A stretch of 64,000 nt of DNA, taken from Acanthamoeba castellanii str. Neff (Eukaryota; Discosea; Longamoebia; Acanthamoebidae). Location: positions 8,210 to 72,209 of the forward strand of contig NW_004457654.1 of the NCBI RefSeq assembly GCF_000313135.1, given 5' to 3'. The notes beneath the pieces are model-generated. The model saw nothing but the letters and a program-made list of their open reading frames with translations, did no database searches and had not been told where the DNA came from. The position numbers and the translations under genes were made by a program. Below, in pieces: positions 48,510 through 60,359 of the stretch. Each line of letters starts with the position of its first letter. Position 1 is the stretch's first letter.

Positions 48510-49898
48510 ATGGACTTCGAAGAAGCGCCGGAAGAGCTGCCAAACAACCCTGGCGACTACGAGGGAGTTGATGGACGCTCAACAGGTTTGGAGTTATGAC
48601 GAACTACTCAATCTCTGCTGCATCTAAGATTAAATTCCGCCGCTACATTTTTGTTCCAGGAATTATTGACTTCGACGCGATGCCGGGCTTTGGGTTCCGA
48701 TGGGGCAGCCAGATTTCGTCGCGGTTCGAGCGATCAATTCGCCTCATGATCTTGCCCCCCTTCCCCACCATCGGGTTTTCGTACTCGTCTCGGCCAATGC
48801 CCTCCATGCACCAAGCGATGGAAGAGGCCATGGCCCGGGAGATGGAAGCGCTGCACGACGAAGAGGACGCCGGGGAGGGCCAAGCAGAGGGTGAAGCGGA
48901 GAGCGCAGCGGAAGCAAAGCCGCTGCTGCGACCTCTCGACGTTGCAGTCCTGAGCAAGGCCGGAGCCGAAGTGACGGAGCGCCCCGACAACGACGACAAC
49001 ACAACATCGAGCGAAGACGAAGAGGAGGAGGAGGAGGAGGCGGAACAGAAGGAAAGCGGTGGCCACTTCATGCTGTCGGCCGAGGCCACCTTCGACGGCA
49101 TGGTGCAGGGAATGTACATGCAGCGCTTCAACAAGAACTGGAGCACACGACACATGATCCTCACGTCCATGGAGCCCGGGCGATCGATGGTATACTTCCT
49201 CCTCCTGCGCGAGTGCTGGTTCACGTCTTCGTTGTGAAGCCTGTATACGTGCTGATCGCGGTTCGCTTCGCGACAGTTGATGTCGTCGCTCTCGTACAGC
49301 GGAGGAAGCTTCACCTCCAAATTGAGTTGGAGCTCGGAGCGGGACCGCGCGTGCTTCAGCCACATGCAAGCCATCACACAGCGACTCTCCGTCGGTGGAG
49401 AGGTGGGATACGCCATGAAGGACAAGCAGCCCGTGGGCTGTACGTATCGCCATCGCGCTGTGCCCATTCCTTCGCCGATCACTGCAGGTACCAAGGCTGC
49501 AGCCTGGCTCACGCGCCCTCTTCTCTCCGCAACGCGCAGGGTCGGTGGGAGGCCGCTATGTCATTCGGAAGGAGGAAGGCGGTAAGTTTGCCGCTACGCA
49601 CATCACGGCCACATACAACCACCTCGGGCGCGTGAAGACCACCTATACCCTGCCCTTCTCCGAGACCGTCTTCGCCTCGGCCCGCTACACGGTGAACGCC
49701 TTCAGCTTCAAGTCCAACATGGCCGTGGGCGTCGAGTCGTGGCCCTCGGCCACGATGCCGCTCATGACCAAGGCCAAGTGGGACACCGACAAGGGCTTCG
49801 GCGTCAGCCTGGGCGCTCACCTCGGTCTGGCGGCCCTCATGTTCAGCGCCTCCTACGGCAAAGACGGCCCGATGGTGGGCCTGCACTTCGAGCTCTAG
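48510..49898 (+). CDS. TOM40: Mitochondrial Tom40-type beta-barrel
   Basis: Four exons (48510-48585, 48660-49188, 49277 to about 49442, 49540-49898) give about 375 residues. It opens PEELPNNPGDYEGVD, which fits the NPG motif at the start of Tom40. After GFGFRWGSQISSRFE comes an acidic, Glu-rich segment (49010-49065) and then alternating beta-strands. The stretch NWSTRHMILTSM...GSFTSKLSWSS...QRLSVGGEVGYAMKDKQP...TATYNHLGRVKTTYTLPF follows the plant and animal Tom40 pattern (GGEV in particular). It ends in a beta-signal-like GPMVGLHFEL. Tom40 is the outer-membrane protein-import channel. VDAC-type porin is the alternative; the long acidic insert is unusual for both. Confidence 0.75.
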
Positions 49899-50504
49899 GC
49901 CAGCGCACAACTTTCGTCATCGATCGGCCAAGCGCGGCGTGTGCTGATGATGCAGAGCCTCCCCCGGGGCCGAGGCACCACCCGGCACCCGCACCTCTCC
50001 CGTGTGTGTGTCGTGCGTGTGCTCGCGTGTGCGGCGGCTGCGTGTTGCATTCTTATCATTCTTATGTACACCCGTCTTGCCTTTTACGGATCGCGCCACG
50101 TCTCGCTTGCTTGATAAGGATGCGCGTCGTCGCAATTAGGTAAGTGTCTGTCGCGATGTCTGCTTCTCGCAGCGTGGTGACGGCTTCTACGCACGTGCTT
50201 TCCCTGGCCGGTACGCGTTTGCGCCTTTTTCTTCACCGTTGACGTTGAACCCCGTTGCCGTTGTTGATGCCCTGTGTCCCCTCCACCCACTGCAACACAG
50301 AGAAGTGCTCGTTGTGTGGTAGAGAGAGAAAGAAGGAAAGGGAGAGGAGAGAGAGAATTTGACGACGAAAAGGGGCATAGAGCCTCGATGCGGCTGGCCT
50401 AGAGAGAGTAGAGACCCAGGCCAAACGTAGCGAGAGAGATTCACGTCCAACTAGCCCCTACGCACGGACTCAGTTGACGGCTCATCTCACATCTTCGCAT
50501 CTTC
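49899..50504. other. Intergenic region, no gene seen
   Basis: About 600 bases between two plus-strand genes. It contains GTGTGTCGTGCGTGTGC-type simple sequence (about 50000-50030) and a GA-rich strip (50320-50360). I looked for tRNA-like arms and ORFs and found none I could support. Confidence 0.4.
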
Positions 50505-53500
50505 ATGGAAGAGACACCTACACCTTCCCAGCCACCACTCGAAAACCCCCCTTCATGGCCAGAACTTATCAACTTCTGGAAGACGCAAGACATCACTCCC
50601 CGAGAGCGAACCTTGAGCAGCAGCAACAGCCCCCCTTTCCTCACCATCAGCCGGAGAAGCAGCTCCGCCGCCCAACTGCCGCCGCTGAGCCCCTACCACC
50701 CCATCCTGGGGACCTCGATGAACGCCTCGCCGTCGCCTCGCGCCTACGACCCCTCCATCTTCGCGCCACCCAATCCTGCCCCGACCACTTCAACCCCTCC
50801 TTCTCCCACCCTACATCGGCCCCTGGGCTCCTCCTCGCCTCGCCCCGCCCAGCTCGAGCAAGCGGCTCACGCAGATATGCGGGGCGGCGAGGTGCTGGCC
50901 AGCGGCAACAGCAATGGAGGGAGCGCACCACTCCTCCCGGCCACGAGCGCCGTTGGCGAGGTGGTCGTCTCCGACCAGCCTGACGCGGACCCAGAGCAGC
51001 CGACCGTCGCGAGGAGGAAGCAGTCGCTACGCACTCTGAGCTTCGAAGAGGTCCTCAAGGCACGTCAGCTGGTGCGCACCGGCTCCGAGATCCTCAGGTA
51101 ACGCGTCTTCTGCATTCCCCCTCGCTGCGTGCTCTTGCATGGACTGACCCGACCGACCGTCTGGACCCCTTGGTCGCTCGCGTTGGCCGCGAGAAGGCGC
51201 GACTCGTCGCTGGAGGAGCTGCTGGAGCGGTCTTACCAGAGCAGCTTTCACCCGGCCGTGCAGCGCGAGGACTCGCTCGAAAGGTACGGGCCTGCCATTG
51301 CCATCCACTTCCATCTCCAATTGCGGCCACTCTGACCATCTCGAGCTTCGCTCCGCTACAACACACACACACAGTGAGTTGAAACAACTCATGGAGGCCA
51401 ACTTCCTGCAAGACGTTGTCAAGAAGCCGATGCCGCCATCGCCAATGCCGCCATCGCTGATGCCACCATCGCCGATGTCACCATCGAGCAAGCCGCTGCT
51501 GACGACGACGCCGGTCAAGAAGTCCAAGAAGAAGGACCGGTCGAGCAAGAAGAAGCGGAGCGGCCCCGAGGTTATCGAGGTGAACGGCCACCTCTACAAC
51601 GCCACCGATGTGGACCTGTGGTCCGAGGCCGATTCGCTCGAGGGCACGGACGCGCGCGGGTACTTTGAGCGGAAGGCGCAGGCCAAGAAGGAGCGGGAGG
51701 CGGCCAAGGCGCGGCGCAATATGTCCGACGAGAGCAAGAAGAAGGAGAAGGAGGAGAAGAAGCGGGAGCGACGCGGGCGGAGCAGAAGCGGCGGCAAGAC
51801 GGGCGAGGCTGTACAGGAGGAGGCAGGCGGGGAGGTGGGCATCACGGCGGACGCCGACAAGCCGGGCCGTATCGCGTCCATCCGGCGGCTCAAGCTCTTC
51901 AACCTGCGGGGCAACAGCAGCGTCGATGGTACATTACTTCCAGCCGTACGGTGACGATTGTTATTAATAGACCCTAACCTGACGGCGTGTGTCTCACAGT
52001 TTTCATCGAACGATTCAGTGGCAGTCCAATTCGAGGCACCAAAAAGTACACAACATACACACCACGCATGCACGCGCACACGCATGCACGCGCACACGCA
52101 TGCACGCGCACACGCTGCCCACGCACGCGAGCGCGCACACAAGCACCACAGCTCTACGAGTGAAGCGCGCTAAGTGTGTGGCGCATGGCAGGGTGAATCC
52201 GCCCGCCTCTCCGAATGGGAGTTCGCCGATGGAGTCGCCCCACACGCCGGTCATGGGACGCTCCATGGACGGAGACTCGGACATCGAGGACGCCGGCCCG
52301 CTCACCCTCTCCGCCATCTCCTCCCGCATCCCGTCGTCCGCCTTGGTGTCGCCCGTCACCTCTAACGGCTCTGTCCCGGTCGGCGCCGACCCGCCCAGCT
52401 CCACCCACCACCAGCAACAGCAGCAGCGGGATCCCAACCCACTGGCGCTCTCCGCTCCGCACTCGTCGCCAGCGCCCTCGCCGAAGAGGCGTGCGGGCAG
52501 CCTTCGGGACCGACACCGGCGCGAGATCAAGGACAAGTCGCGCGCGAAGAACAAGGACGACGAGTCGTTCGCGGCCGATGCGGCCGGCCTCCCGCTCAAG
52601 CGCGCTAAGTCGGCGCGCCAGTCATCGAAGGCGGCCGTGTCGAAGGAGTCGCCCGGCGGCGGCGGTCCGGCGATCAAGGTCAAGCGGCTGGAGAAGTCGG
52701 CATCGCTCTCCGTGGCCGTCGTACCAGACGGCAGCAGTCGGCAGGCGAGACGAAGCAGCGCAGGTGCGGCCCTTCTCTGTCTTTCCTGGTCTAGAGAGCT
52801 GGTGTCAGCGGCTAACGACCATGTCCGCACAGGTCGGCGAGCTCGCGAGGCGATGGCCACGGTTGCCAGTAATAATGCCAACAACAACGGCAGCAGCACG
52901 GCAACCACCGCTACGGCCGCGATCAACGGGGAGGCCAATAGCCAGCTGCCGGGCCATCACCACAGCAGCCATCATAGCAGATCCTCCACCAGTCCCGCGA
53001 GACGATCACACCGCACCTCGCCCGCCCGCGCCTCTAGCAGTAGTAACCACAACAATAACAGCCACCACACTGAGGCCAGCGCAGCCCCGAAGGCCGCTGC
53101 TGGTGCGGCGGTCGCAGGTTCTTCCCCGATAACCCATCAGCCCGCCAGCCTCCGGCCTTCCTCCGTTCCGCGATCCTCTGCTGTTCCGTACGCGCCTCTG
53201 CCCCCATTTAGTCATGATCGCAGTGCTCACGTATGTTCTATGTGGTGCCTAGATGGGCGCAAGGGTCGGTGACAGCGTCGTCTCCTGCGCCGAGGAACGG
53301 CTTTCTCAAGGGATCCAAGCCACAGGTCTACACACAGCCGCAGGCACCACCCGCAACGCCCGAATCGACCCCGACGCACTCGCTCTCAAAATTCCTTAGC
53401 GTACCCGTCGGTCAGTCCACCTTTCTCACTCCTCTCTTTGCGCGGTTGTTTCACCTCCCCTCGGGGAACCATGGTCTCACCACCATCACCTCTCTTTCGC

Positions 53501-56500
53501 TTTTCCAGTCACCGGGGAGCGCAGGCCCGAATACAGTACGCCCCGATCGGCCCCTCGACACATCGTGTGTGCTGCGATCAGGGGTCTCACCACGATTCTG
53601 CTCTTCTCTCTCTCTCTGTGTGTGTGACTTCACTCTACCCAGCAGGCGACGCTTCCCTGTACAGCAGACTCTCATTAGAGCCCCTGCCGCCCGGCCGGAG
53701 GAAGTCTCTTCCCCAAGCCACCCCTCGCTCTGGTAACCACCCACTCCTCCTTCTCCTGAATTCACATCTCTCTCTCCTTGTTGACGCCTCACCTTGTGCG
53801 CCTTTTGGCGGCGCTGAACGTGTGTGCAGCATCGACCGAAAACGAACTGGACGAGCCGGTGCCCGACGCGCTGATCGACTCCAGCCCCAGTCCCTCGCCT
53901 CGCCTTGTCACTCCCTCCAACTGTACGCTACTCCTCGGCCGACTCTTCCCCTTTATGGCGCCTAATTGGCTCACAATCTCTCTCCGGTTGGCTCGGGATG
54001 CAGCTCCCCTGAACTTGAGCGGGTCCAGGTGGTTCATGCGAAGGAACACGGACCCCTCACCTCCTCTGCCCCATATCCGCCTCTCGGCTCCCTATTTCGA
54101 ACTCTCTCGCGTACGCCATCCCATCATGTGCGGTGGTGCGTGTGCGTGTGCGTGTGCGTGTGCGTGTGCGTGTGCGTGTGCGTGTGCGTGTGGTTCGAGT
54201 CTGAGTGTGTTGTGTGTGGTTTTGCAGGTGAGCCTCGGCCTGTCGTCCGTCAACACGGTGATGGAAGGCTACCTGCTGAAGCGCAACAACCGCGGCCGGT
54301 GGAAGCGGAGGTGGATGGTCCTCAACAACACCCACTTCTACGGGTTCAACAGCCTACAGGACCCGTTCTGTTCGCTGTCCATCGACCTCATGTTTTCCTC
54401 CATCAGGCCCCTCAACATGGCCAGCAGGTGACCACCGACCCCCAACCTCGCACCCCCATCAGCGGCAGCGAATCTTTGGTGGCTCACTGGACGGTGGTGC
54501 CAGGCACGGCTTTGAGTTGATCACAATGGACAAGAACTACGCGTTCGACGCGTTCACGCGGGAGGCGCTCGAGGCCTGGACCATCGCCATCCAGCGGGTG
54601 TGCGCCGTGCTGCTCAAGGCCAACATCGCCAAGAACGGCGTCGTTACCGACACCAGCGAATCCGTACGGACCTACTCTGCAGTACACCAACTGTACAGTC
54701 GTAGCCACGTCATCGCTCACCAGTGGAGTTAACAAAACAGGACGGCTCGTGGTCGGACTCGAAGTCGTGCCGCATGGCCTTGCTCAAGATACGCAAGGAG
54801 GAATGCAACGCGGTGTGCGCGGACTGTAATGCCCATGGTATGACCTGCGAGCAGCTCCGCACTCATTCCCCTAGGCCTGTGATTGGCGAAGGGGAGGAGG
54901 AGGTGACTGGCCTTGGCTCACAATTGTGTGCGCGCAGACCCGGACTGGGTGCTGATGGAGCTCGGGGCGTTCATCTGCATCGAATGCGCTGCGGTGCATC
55001 GGCGCATGGGATCCACCATATCCCAGGTGCGATCCATCCAGCTCGACGCCTGGGGAGCGCAGCAGGTCGAGGTATGAGAAGCCCCCCTCTCATCCTTCTC
55101 GCATACAAATCGCCGCACGCGCCATCGCACACACCACCGCACACGCACGCGCGCGTGCACAAGTCGCCCCGCAGAGAGTTGATAGTCGATGCTGGGTGCA
55201 TGTGTCTGTCGCAGTTTTTGAAGCAGAACGGGAACCGCAAGGTGAACCTGTGGTGGGAGGGGCGGCAGATGGCGGGCGTCAAGAAGCCCGCCCCGCCCAT
55301 GATCACCGAGGGCGAGCGGGAGAAGTACATTCGGCTCAAGTACGAGAAGAAGTTCTTCACCGCCGACTGCCGCATGCTCACCGTCGACGAGGCCCTCGAG
55401 GCCACCGATGACTCAGAGAAGGCCGTACGTGTACTCGCCTCGCCACCTTATTTACTTGTTTTCTTGTTTTCTTACCGCCCACTCACTCACGCGGGCGCAC
55501 ACGGGCAGGCGCGGATGCGGGAGATGAAGAGTATGATCCTGACGCTGGTGCGGGAGGACGAGGAGTTTCGCAACGAGCTCCGGTTGCTGCTGCTGCCGCC
55601 ATCGCCGCCGCTGCCGCCAGTTGCGGCAATGGCAGCAGGCGGGCAGCTGCCGGTGGAGGGCGGCGGGCTCGCGGTGATATCGGAGGCCGGGGTCGTGTGC
55701 CTGACGAGGGAGAAGCGGAGCAACGACCTGTACCCACCACCTTCGTCGCCACCCTCGCCCTCATCATCATCATCATCATCGTCAGTCGTCGCGAAAGCGG
55801 AGGCGCAGCAGCAACAGCAGCGCGAGGAGCCGGCCACGGTGCCGTCGCCATCGCCGGTGGTGCGCATAGAGGCAGAGGCGGGGGCGGAGGCGGAGGCGCC
55901 GGCGGTGGCGCAGGCGGAGACAGAGGGCGCGCAACCGCGATCGCGATCGCCGAAGACGGACGACGAAGGAGCGACCAGCACCAGCAGGAAGAAGAAGAAG
56001 GCGACCACCACGAAGCGGCGGAACAGCAAGAAGGAAAAGGACCCGGAGAAGGAGAGAGAAGAGGAAAAGAAGGAGCGGGAGAAGGAGAAGGAACGAAAAC
56101 GGGAGAAGGAAAGGGAAAAGGAGAAGGAGAAGGAAAAGGAGCGGGAGCGAGAGAAGGAGCGGGAGAAGGAGAGAGAAGAGGAAAAGAAGAAAAAGAAAAA
56201 GAAGAAGACGAAGAGGAAGGAGAAGGAGAAGGCGGAGAGGGAGGAGGGAGGCAAAAAGGCGGCGGCGCGAAAGACCTCCGCAGGGGCGAAGGAGCTTCCG
56301 CAGGCGGAGCCCAAGAGCGAGAGATCCGGCCAAGCGGCGGAGGTGGCAGCTGCAGCCAAGGAGTCGGAGGTGGAGAGGGACGGCGACGACGGCGATGATG
56401 ACCACTACGCGAGCGATGATGGCCATCACGTGAGCGACGAAGACGACGACGGAGCGCACACTCCGCCGGAGCTGTCTGAACGTAGCAAGTACGGTCGGCT

Positions 56501-57391
56501 GGAGGAGCAGGTGAGCTACACCAGCGTCATCGAGGAGCACTACCGCATGCCCACCATGCCACTCGCCAGGTACACCTCTCGCCCAGCGCCACCGCCAGTG
56601 GTGGTGTGTGGGTTTTGCGGGCTGATCTCACCGGTTGCCAATAATGTTTTGTCGATCGGCCTCCAGCCGGCCCGCAGCAGTTCCGGTCTCATCCGTCATG
56701 GCCGCGATCCATTCACCCAAGCTCTCCGGCCTGTACGTGACACCGCACACACCGCACACACCGCATCGACTTACGGGTGCTGCGTTTGTTGGGAACCAGG
56801 TTTGAGGCGGAGAATCGGTCGCTGTCGGCGAGGCGAGGACTGGCCCTGCAGCAGGGCCTGCCGCCGCCGCCCGCCAAGATCGAAGCCGAGGACGAGCGCG
56901 AGGCGCTGCGGAGCCAGCGCAAGCCCAGCGAGGACACGCTCGGGCGCAAGAGCGGAGCCCGCATGCTCACCGCCCGCAACTACGGCACCGTCTCTAGTCC
57001 CTCCTCCTCCTCCGCGGCGGCCAGCGCCAGCGCCAAGGACCCGCGCTGGAGCGCCTCCAGCACCTCCCTCACCTCGACCGCCACTCACCAGCCGCCCACC
57101 GCCGACTCGCCCGCACCGGCGGCTGAGTCGTCATCATCACCATCTTCTTCTTCATCTTCATCATCAACGGCGGGGAGGAAGAACAAACTGCGGAAGAGTT
57201 TCGGCGGCGGGAGCAGGGGGTCGTCGACGCCGCTCAAGGACCCGCACGGCGCGAGCGGCAACGGGGCGGCCGCGTCGTCGCCAGCTACCGACACCGGCCT
57301 TGTACAGAAGATGAGCAAGAGGATGACCGGCATGCTCTCCAGCCCGCGACGACGCCGCAGCGCACGCCCCGACACCCCCTCAAACGAGTGA
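50505..57391 (+). CDS. Long PH-ArfGAP protein with Lys/Glu helix
   Basis: A long multi-exon gene. The N-terminal half (50505-53950) is mostly disordered: Ser/Pro-rich, a (PMPPS)n repeat, basic Lys/Arg tracts. A PH domain follows (about 54225-54720: VMEGYLLKRNNRGRWKRRWM, VLNNTHFYGF, HGFELITMDKNYAFDAF, EALEAWTIAIQR). The ArfGAP zinc finger CADC...CIEC has CX2CX16CX2C spacing with the arginine finger in AAVHRRMG, then STISQVRSIQLDAW and FLKQNGNRKVN. After EREKYIRLKYEKKFF comes a Ser/Pro stretch, then an uninterrupted Glu/Lys/Arg region (about 56030-56250) predicted as a single alpha helix, and a Ser-rich basic tail. It should act as an Arf GAP at phosphoinositide membranes. The N-terminal half could be a separate gene, but I see no stop or start between. 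Confidence 0.78.
52063..52112. repeat. 16-base tandem repeat
   Basis: Three copies of an ACGCATGCACGCGCAC unit in an intron of the long PH-ArfGAP gene. Confidence 0.85.
54136..54192. repeat. (GTGCGT)n hexanucleotide repeat
   Basis: About nine copies of GTGCGT in the intron just before the PH domain exon of the long PH-ArfGAP gene. Confidence 0.9.
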
Positions 57392-57871
57392 GCGAAATTG
57401 TTTATGTTGACCCTCCCCCCAACCGGCTCTCGACATGTACATAGCCCAGCCATCATCACCATCACCATCACAAGACCCACGCCAAACCTTTCTCTCACCC
57501 CGGAGATCGCGAGCTGGTCGAGCTCAGCTTCTGTTCGTTCTGCAAGACCCACCGACATCGAAAGACAGCTCGTGTCGTGCGACCGCACACGAACACGACC
57601 GTCATTGGGGGCGATCGTTTGGAGGGGTTGGGGTTGGTGAGTGAGCTCTCCCACGTGCTGTAGCATGCTTGGTTGGCGGCTGCAACTCCGTGCTCAAGGA
57701 ATGGGCTGGAGCTCGCCTTGAGACCCACGTTCCGGTGCGGCCAGGAGCGAAGAAGAAGAAGAGGAAGAAGGCGAGGCACAAGGAGTTGACTTGTACTACT
57801 TCGCAGGTGGTGCCCCCCTGTGGTTGCCCCCTTTTCTCCCTCTTGTGCTCCACCGTAGGCACTAGGCGACC
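57392..57871. other. Intergenic region, no gene seen
   Basis: About 480 bases between two plus-strand genes. It contains a CATCACCATCACCATC run (about 57450-57475) and an AAG-rich strip (57750-57775). Short frames here show no conserved look. An unrecognised upstream exon of the next gene could lie here. Confidence 0.35.
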
Positions 57872-58901
57872 ATGCCGGTGGTGGCGATGCTGGCCTCGGT
57901 CCTCCTGACCCTCACGTCGGGGCTGGTACTGGCCGCCACCTTCCTCTGGTGGCGATGGTGGCACACCCGCCCCACACGCCCCACCGCCCGCCCCTCCCAA
58001 CGTGCCCTCCCCCTTCTCCTCCTTCTTCTCCTCACCCACATCTACTCTTCCTTTATCCCCCCCCACACGTCACCACCTTGTCACAAATTAAACCCCCCTT
58101 TTGGGGGGCAACGCACTGACCGGTCGGTGGCGGTTCGCTGGACCTGCGCGTGGGGCGAGTGCAGAGGGGCGGGAGTTCGGGGCGTTCGAGAACGTGATGC
58201 ACCACTTGCGACAGGAGTGCGGGCATCACAACATGAGCCTCGTGCTGCGCTTCCACGTACCACTCCCACCCCACCTCCCCAGCCGCACACCGCACGCGAT
58301 CACCACACGCCATTGCGATCGATCTCGCCTCACCCGTTGTGTGTGGCTGCACGGCGGCCACCGCAGGAGAGATTGGACTGCGAGCGCCTGCGCGATGCTC
58401 TGCGGATCGTGCAGTCGAGGTCCCTCGCCACCACCACCTCCACCTTCGCCAGCGTTCTCATCTCACTCGGGGGGCGTACATGTGGTGTGTGTGTCATATA
58501 TGATGGTATGCGTGGGTGCGCGCGTGTACGCAGGCACGTGCTGCTCCAGTCGACGGTGGTGCTCGACCACAAGAAGCGGCCATCGTTCAAGAGACTCGAC
58601 GACCCGCCGCCGATCCCACTGGTCGAGCTGGAGCTTCCCGACGCCACGGCCGACGAGCGCGGGGCGGAGGCGGCGAAGGCGAGGGGCGGGGAGGAGGCGA
58701 GCGAGGAGGAGTGTCGGGCGGAGGACCAGCGGATCCTGGCTCGCGAGCTCAACACCGGGTTCGAGGGCGCCCAGTCGCTCCTCCGCTGCACCGTCATCCA
58801 GTCATCCGCGCCGTCGATCCAGCGCTCCAGGAGCCTCGGCGATACTAGCGCAAGCCGCGTCCGACCGCGGGTGAGGTACGCCACCGCCAACTGTAGCTGT
58901 G

Positions 58902-58932
<31 letters not shown>

Positions 58933-60232
58933 TGTGGACAAGGACTTGACGTGTGGAAACTACAGATTGGTGATCACGGTGGCGCACGATCTGATGGACG
59001 GGAGGAGTGTGGCGCTGCTGGGGGTCGAGCTCATCGAGCTCTATCGCCACCACTCCATGGCCTCACCGGACGTTGGCGGCCGCGGTGGTGGTCCTTTGTC
59101 GTCTCGCGCCCCATGCGCGGCGCCGATCCCGCCGCCCATCGAGGCGGTCATGTTGCCGGCGTGGATGCCCCGGCCGGTCGCGTTCGTGAGCCATCTGCTG
59201 TCCTTCCTGCGAATGCACCGCTGCTTCGTCTCCGATCGCGTGCAGGCGCTGCCCCACACGGCCCGCGTTAACATCTCGCCGCCGTCATCGTCATCTTCGT
59301 CGTCGTCGTCTCATCGCCGCCCGCTGTGGAGCACGGGCGTGGTCGAGCGGAGGCTTTCGTGCGAAGAGACGGCGAGGTTGCAGCGCAACGGGCGAAAGAT
59401 GGGCGCCTCGATGGGCGTGCAGCTCATGACCGCCGCCTTCCTCGCCACCACCGCCGGCGCGCTCAAGGTAAGCTTTGCCCCCCCTTTCTCCCGTTCGCTC
59501 GGGTTGCGCTGAAGCGACCGGTCTGTTTTTTCGCAGCGAAGGGCGAACGTTTGGGGCGTGCAGTTGATCGACATGCGCCGGCAGCTCATGACCCACCAGT
59601 CCCGGCTGTACGACGACCCCACCGACCACTCCTCGGACAACGACGCCGCAGCTGGCGTGGCACCCACAGCGCTCGGCCAGTTCCTCTCCAGCGTGGACCT
59701 CTGCCACCACACCGACCCCGCCCTGCTGCCACCGCCAACCCCCGCGACCAGCGACAAAGGCCTGGAGGCCCTGTCGCCGTTCCTGGCCTACTTCCGGGAG
59801 CAGTGCGGAATCGTGCGAGCGCGGCTGGAGAGCCGCACGCGGCGCGGCGCGCACCTCACGAGCCTCGTATTCGCCCAGTACCTGGCCGCCTTCTCGGCCT
59901 ACCACTCGCGCTACTTCACGACCCCGTTTCCGTGCCCAGCCTTCAGCATGAGCAACGTCGGGTCGATGGACGACGCCCAGCCGGGCGGGCCGCTGGCCGA
60001 CGTCGTGCGCGCGCTGAACGGGCGCCACCCGATGCTGGACGACATGTCGTTCGGCGTGTCGGCGGCGTCGTCGTTCCCCTTCGTCTCCATCACGGCCCTC
60101 ACCTTGCGCGGATCCCTGCGGGTGTCGTTCAACTACCCGACCAACACCGTCGCGCCCGCCGCCATCGCAGAGCTCGCCGACGCCTACCTCCGCGTGCTCC
60201 GCCTGGCCGCCACCGAGGGCGCACACGGCTGA
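57872..60232 (+). CDS. Condensation-fold acyltransferase-like protein
   Basis: Multi-exon. The first exon starts MPVVAMLASVLLTLTSGLVL, a likely membrane anchor, then after a long intron reads GREFGAFENVMHHLRQECGH and MSLVLRFH, followed by RLDCERLRDALRIVQSRHVL. This is the opening of alcohol O-acetyltransferase, PapA and condensation domains. The catalytic HxxxDG motif is seen as VAHDLMDGRSVALLGVELIE (His and Asp retained). Near the end come HLTSLVFAQYLAAF, DDMSFGVSAASSFPFVSITA and LRGSLRVSFNYPTNTV, matching the C-terminal part of that fold. It probably transfers an acyl group from CoA or a carrier to an alcohol or amine; substrates are unknown. No NRPS partner domains are present. The start and the length of exon 1 are the weak points. 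Confidence 0.7.
58897..58936. repeat. (TG)n microsatellite
   Basis: A TG run in the intron just before the exon holding the HxxxDG motif of the acyltransferase-like gene. Confidence 0.9.
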
Positions 60233-60359
60233 TATACGACACCACGTTGAACAATGAAGATGACGATTGTCAACTAACAATTCAACTATGTTTGCTCTTG
60301 AGGCAACAATGGGAATGTTAGCGTCAGAGAAGATGACGAAGACGGAAGAGTGGACAAGA

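Noticed and set aside
48510..49898. Calling the beta-barrel VDAC
   Set aside because: The NPG start, the GGEV strand and the long N-terminal part fit Tom40 better, although VDAC stays a possible alternative.
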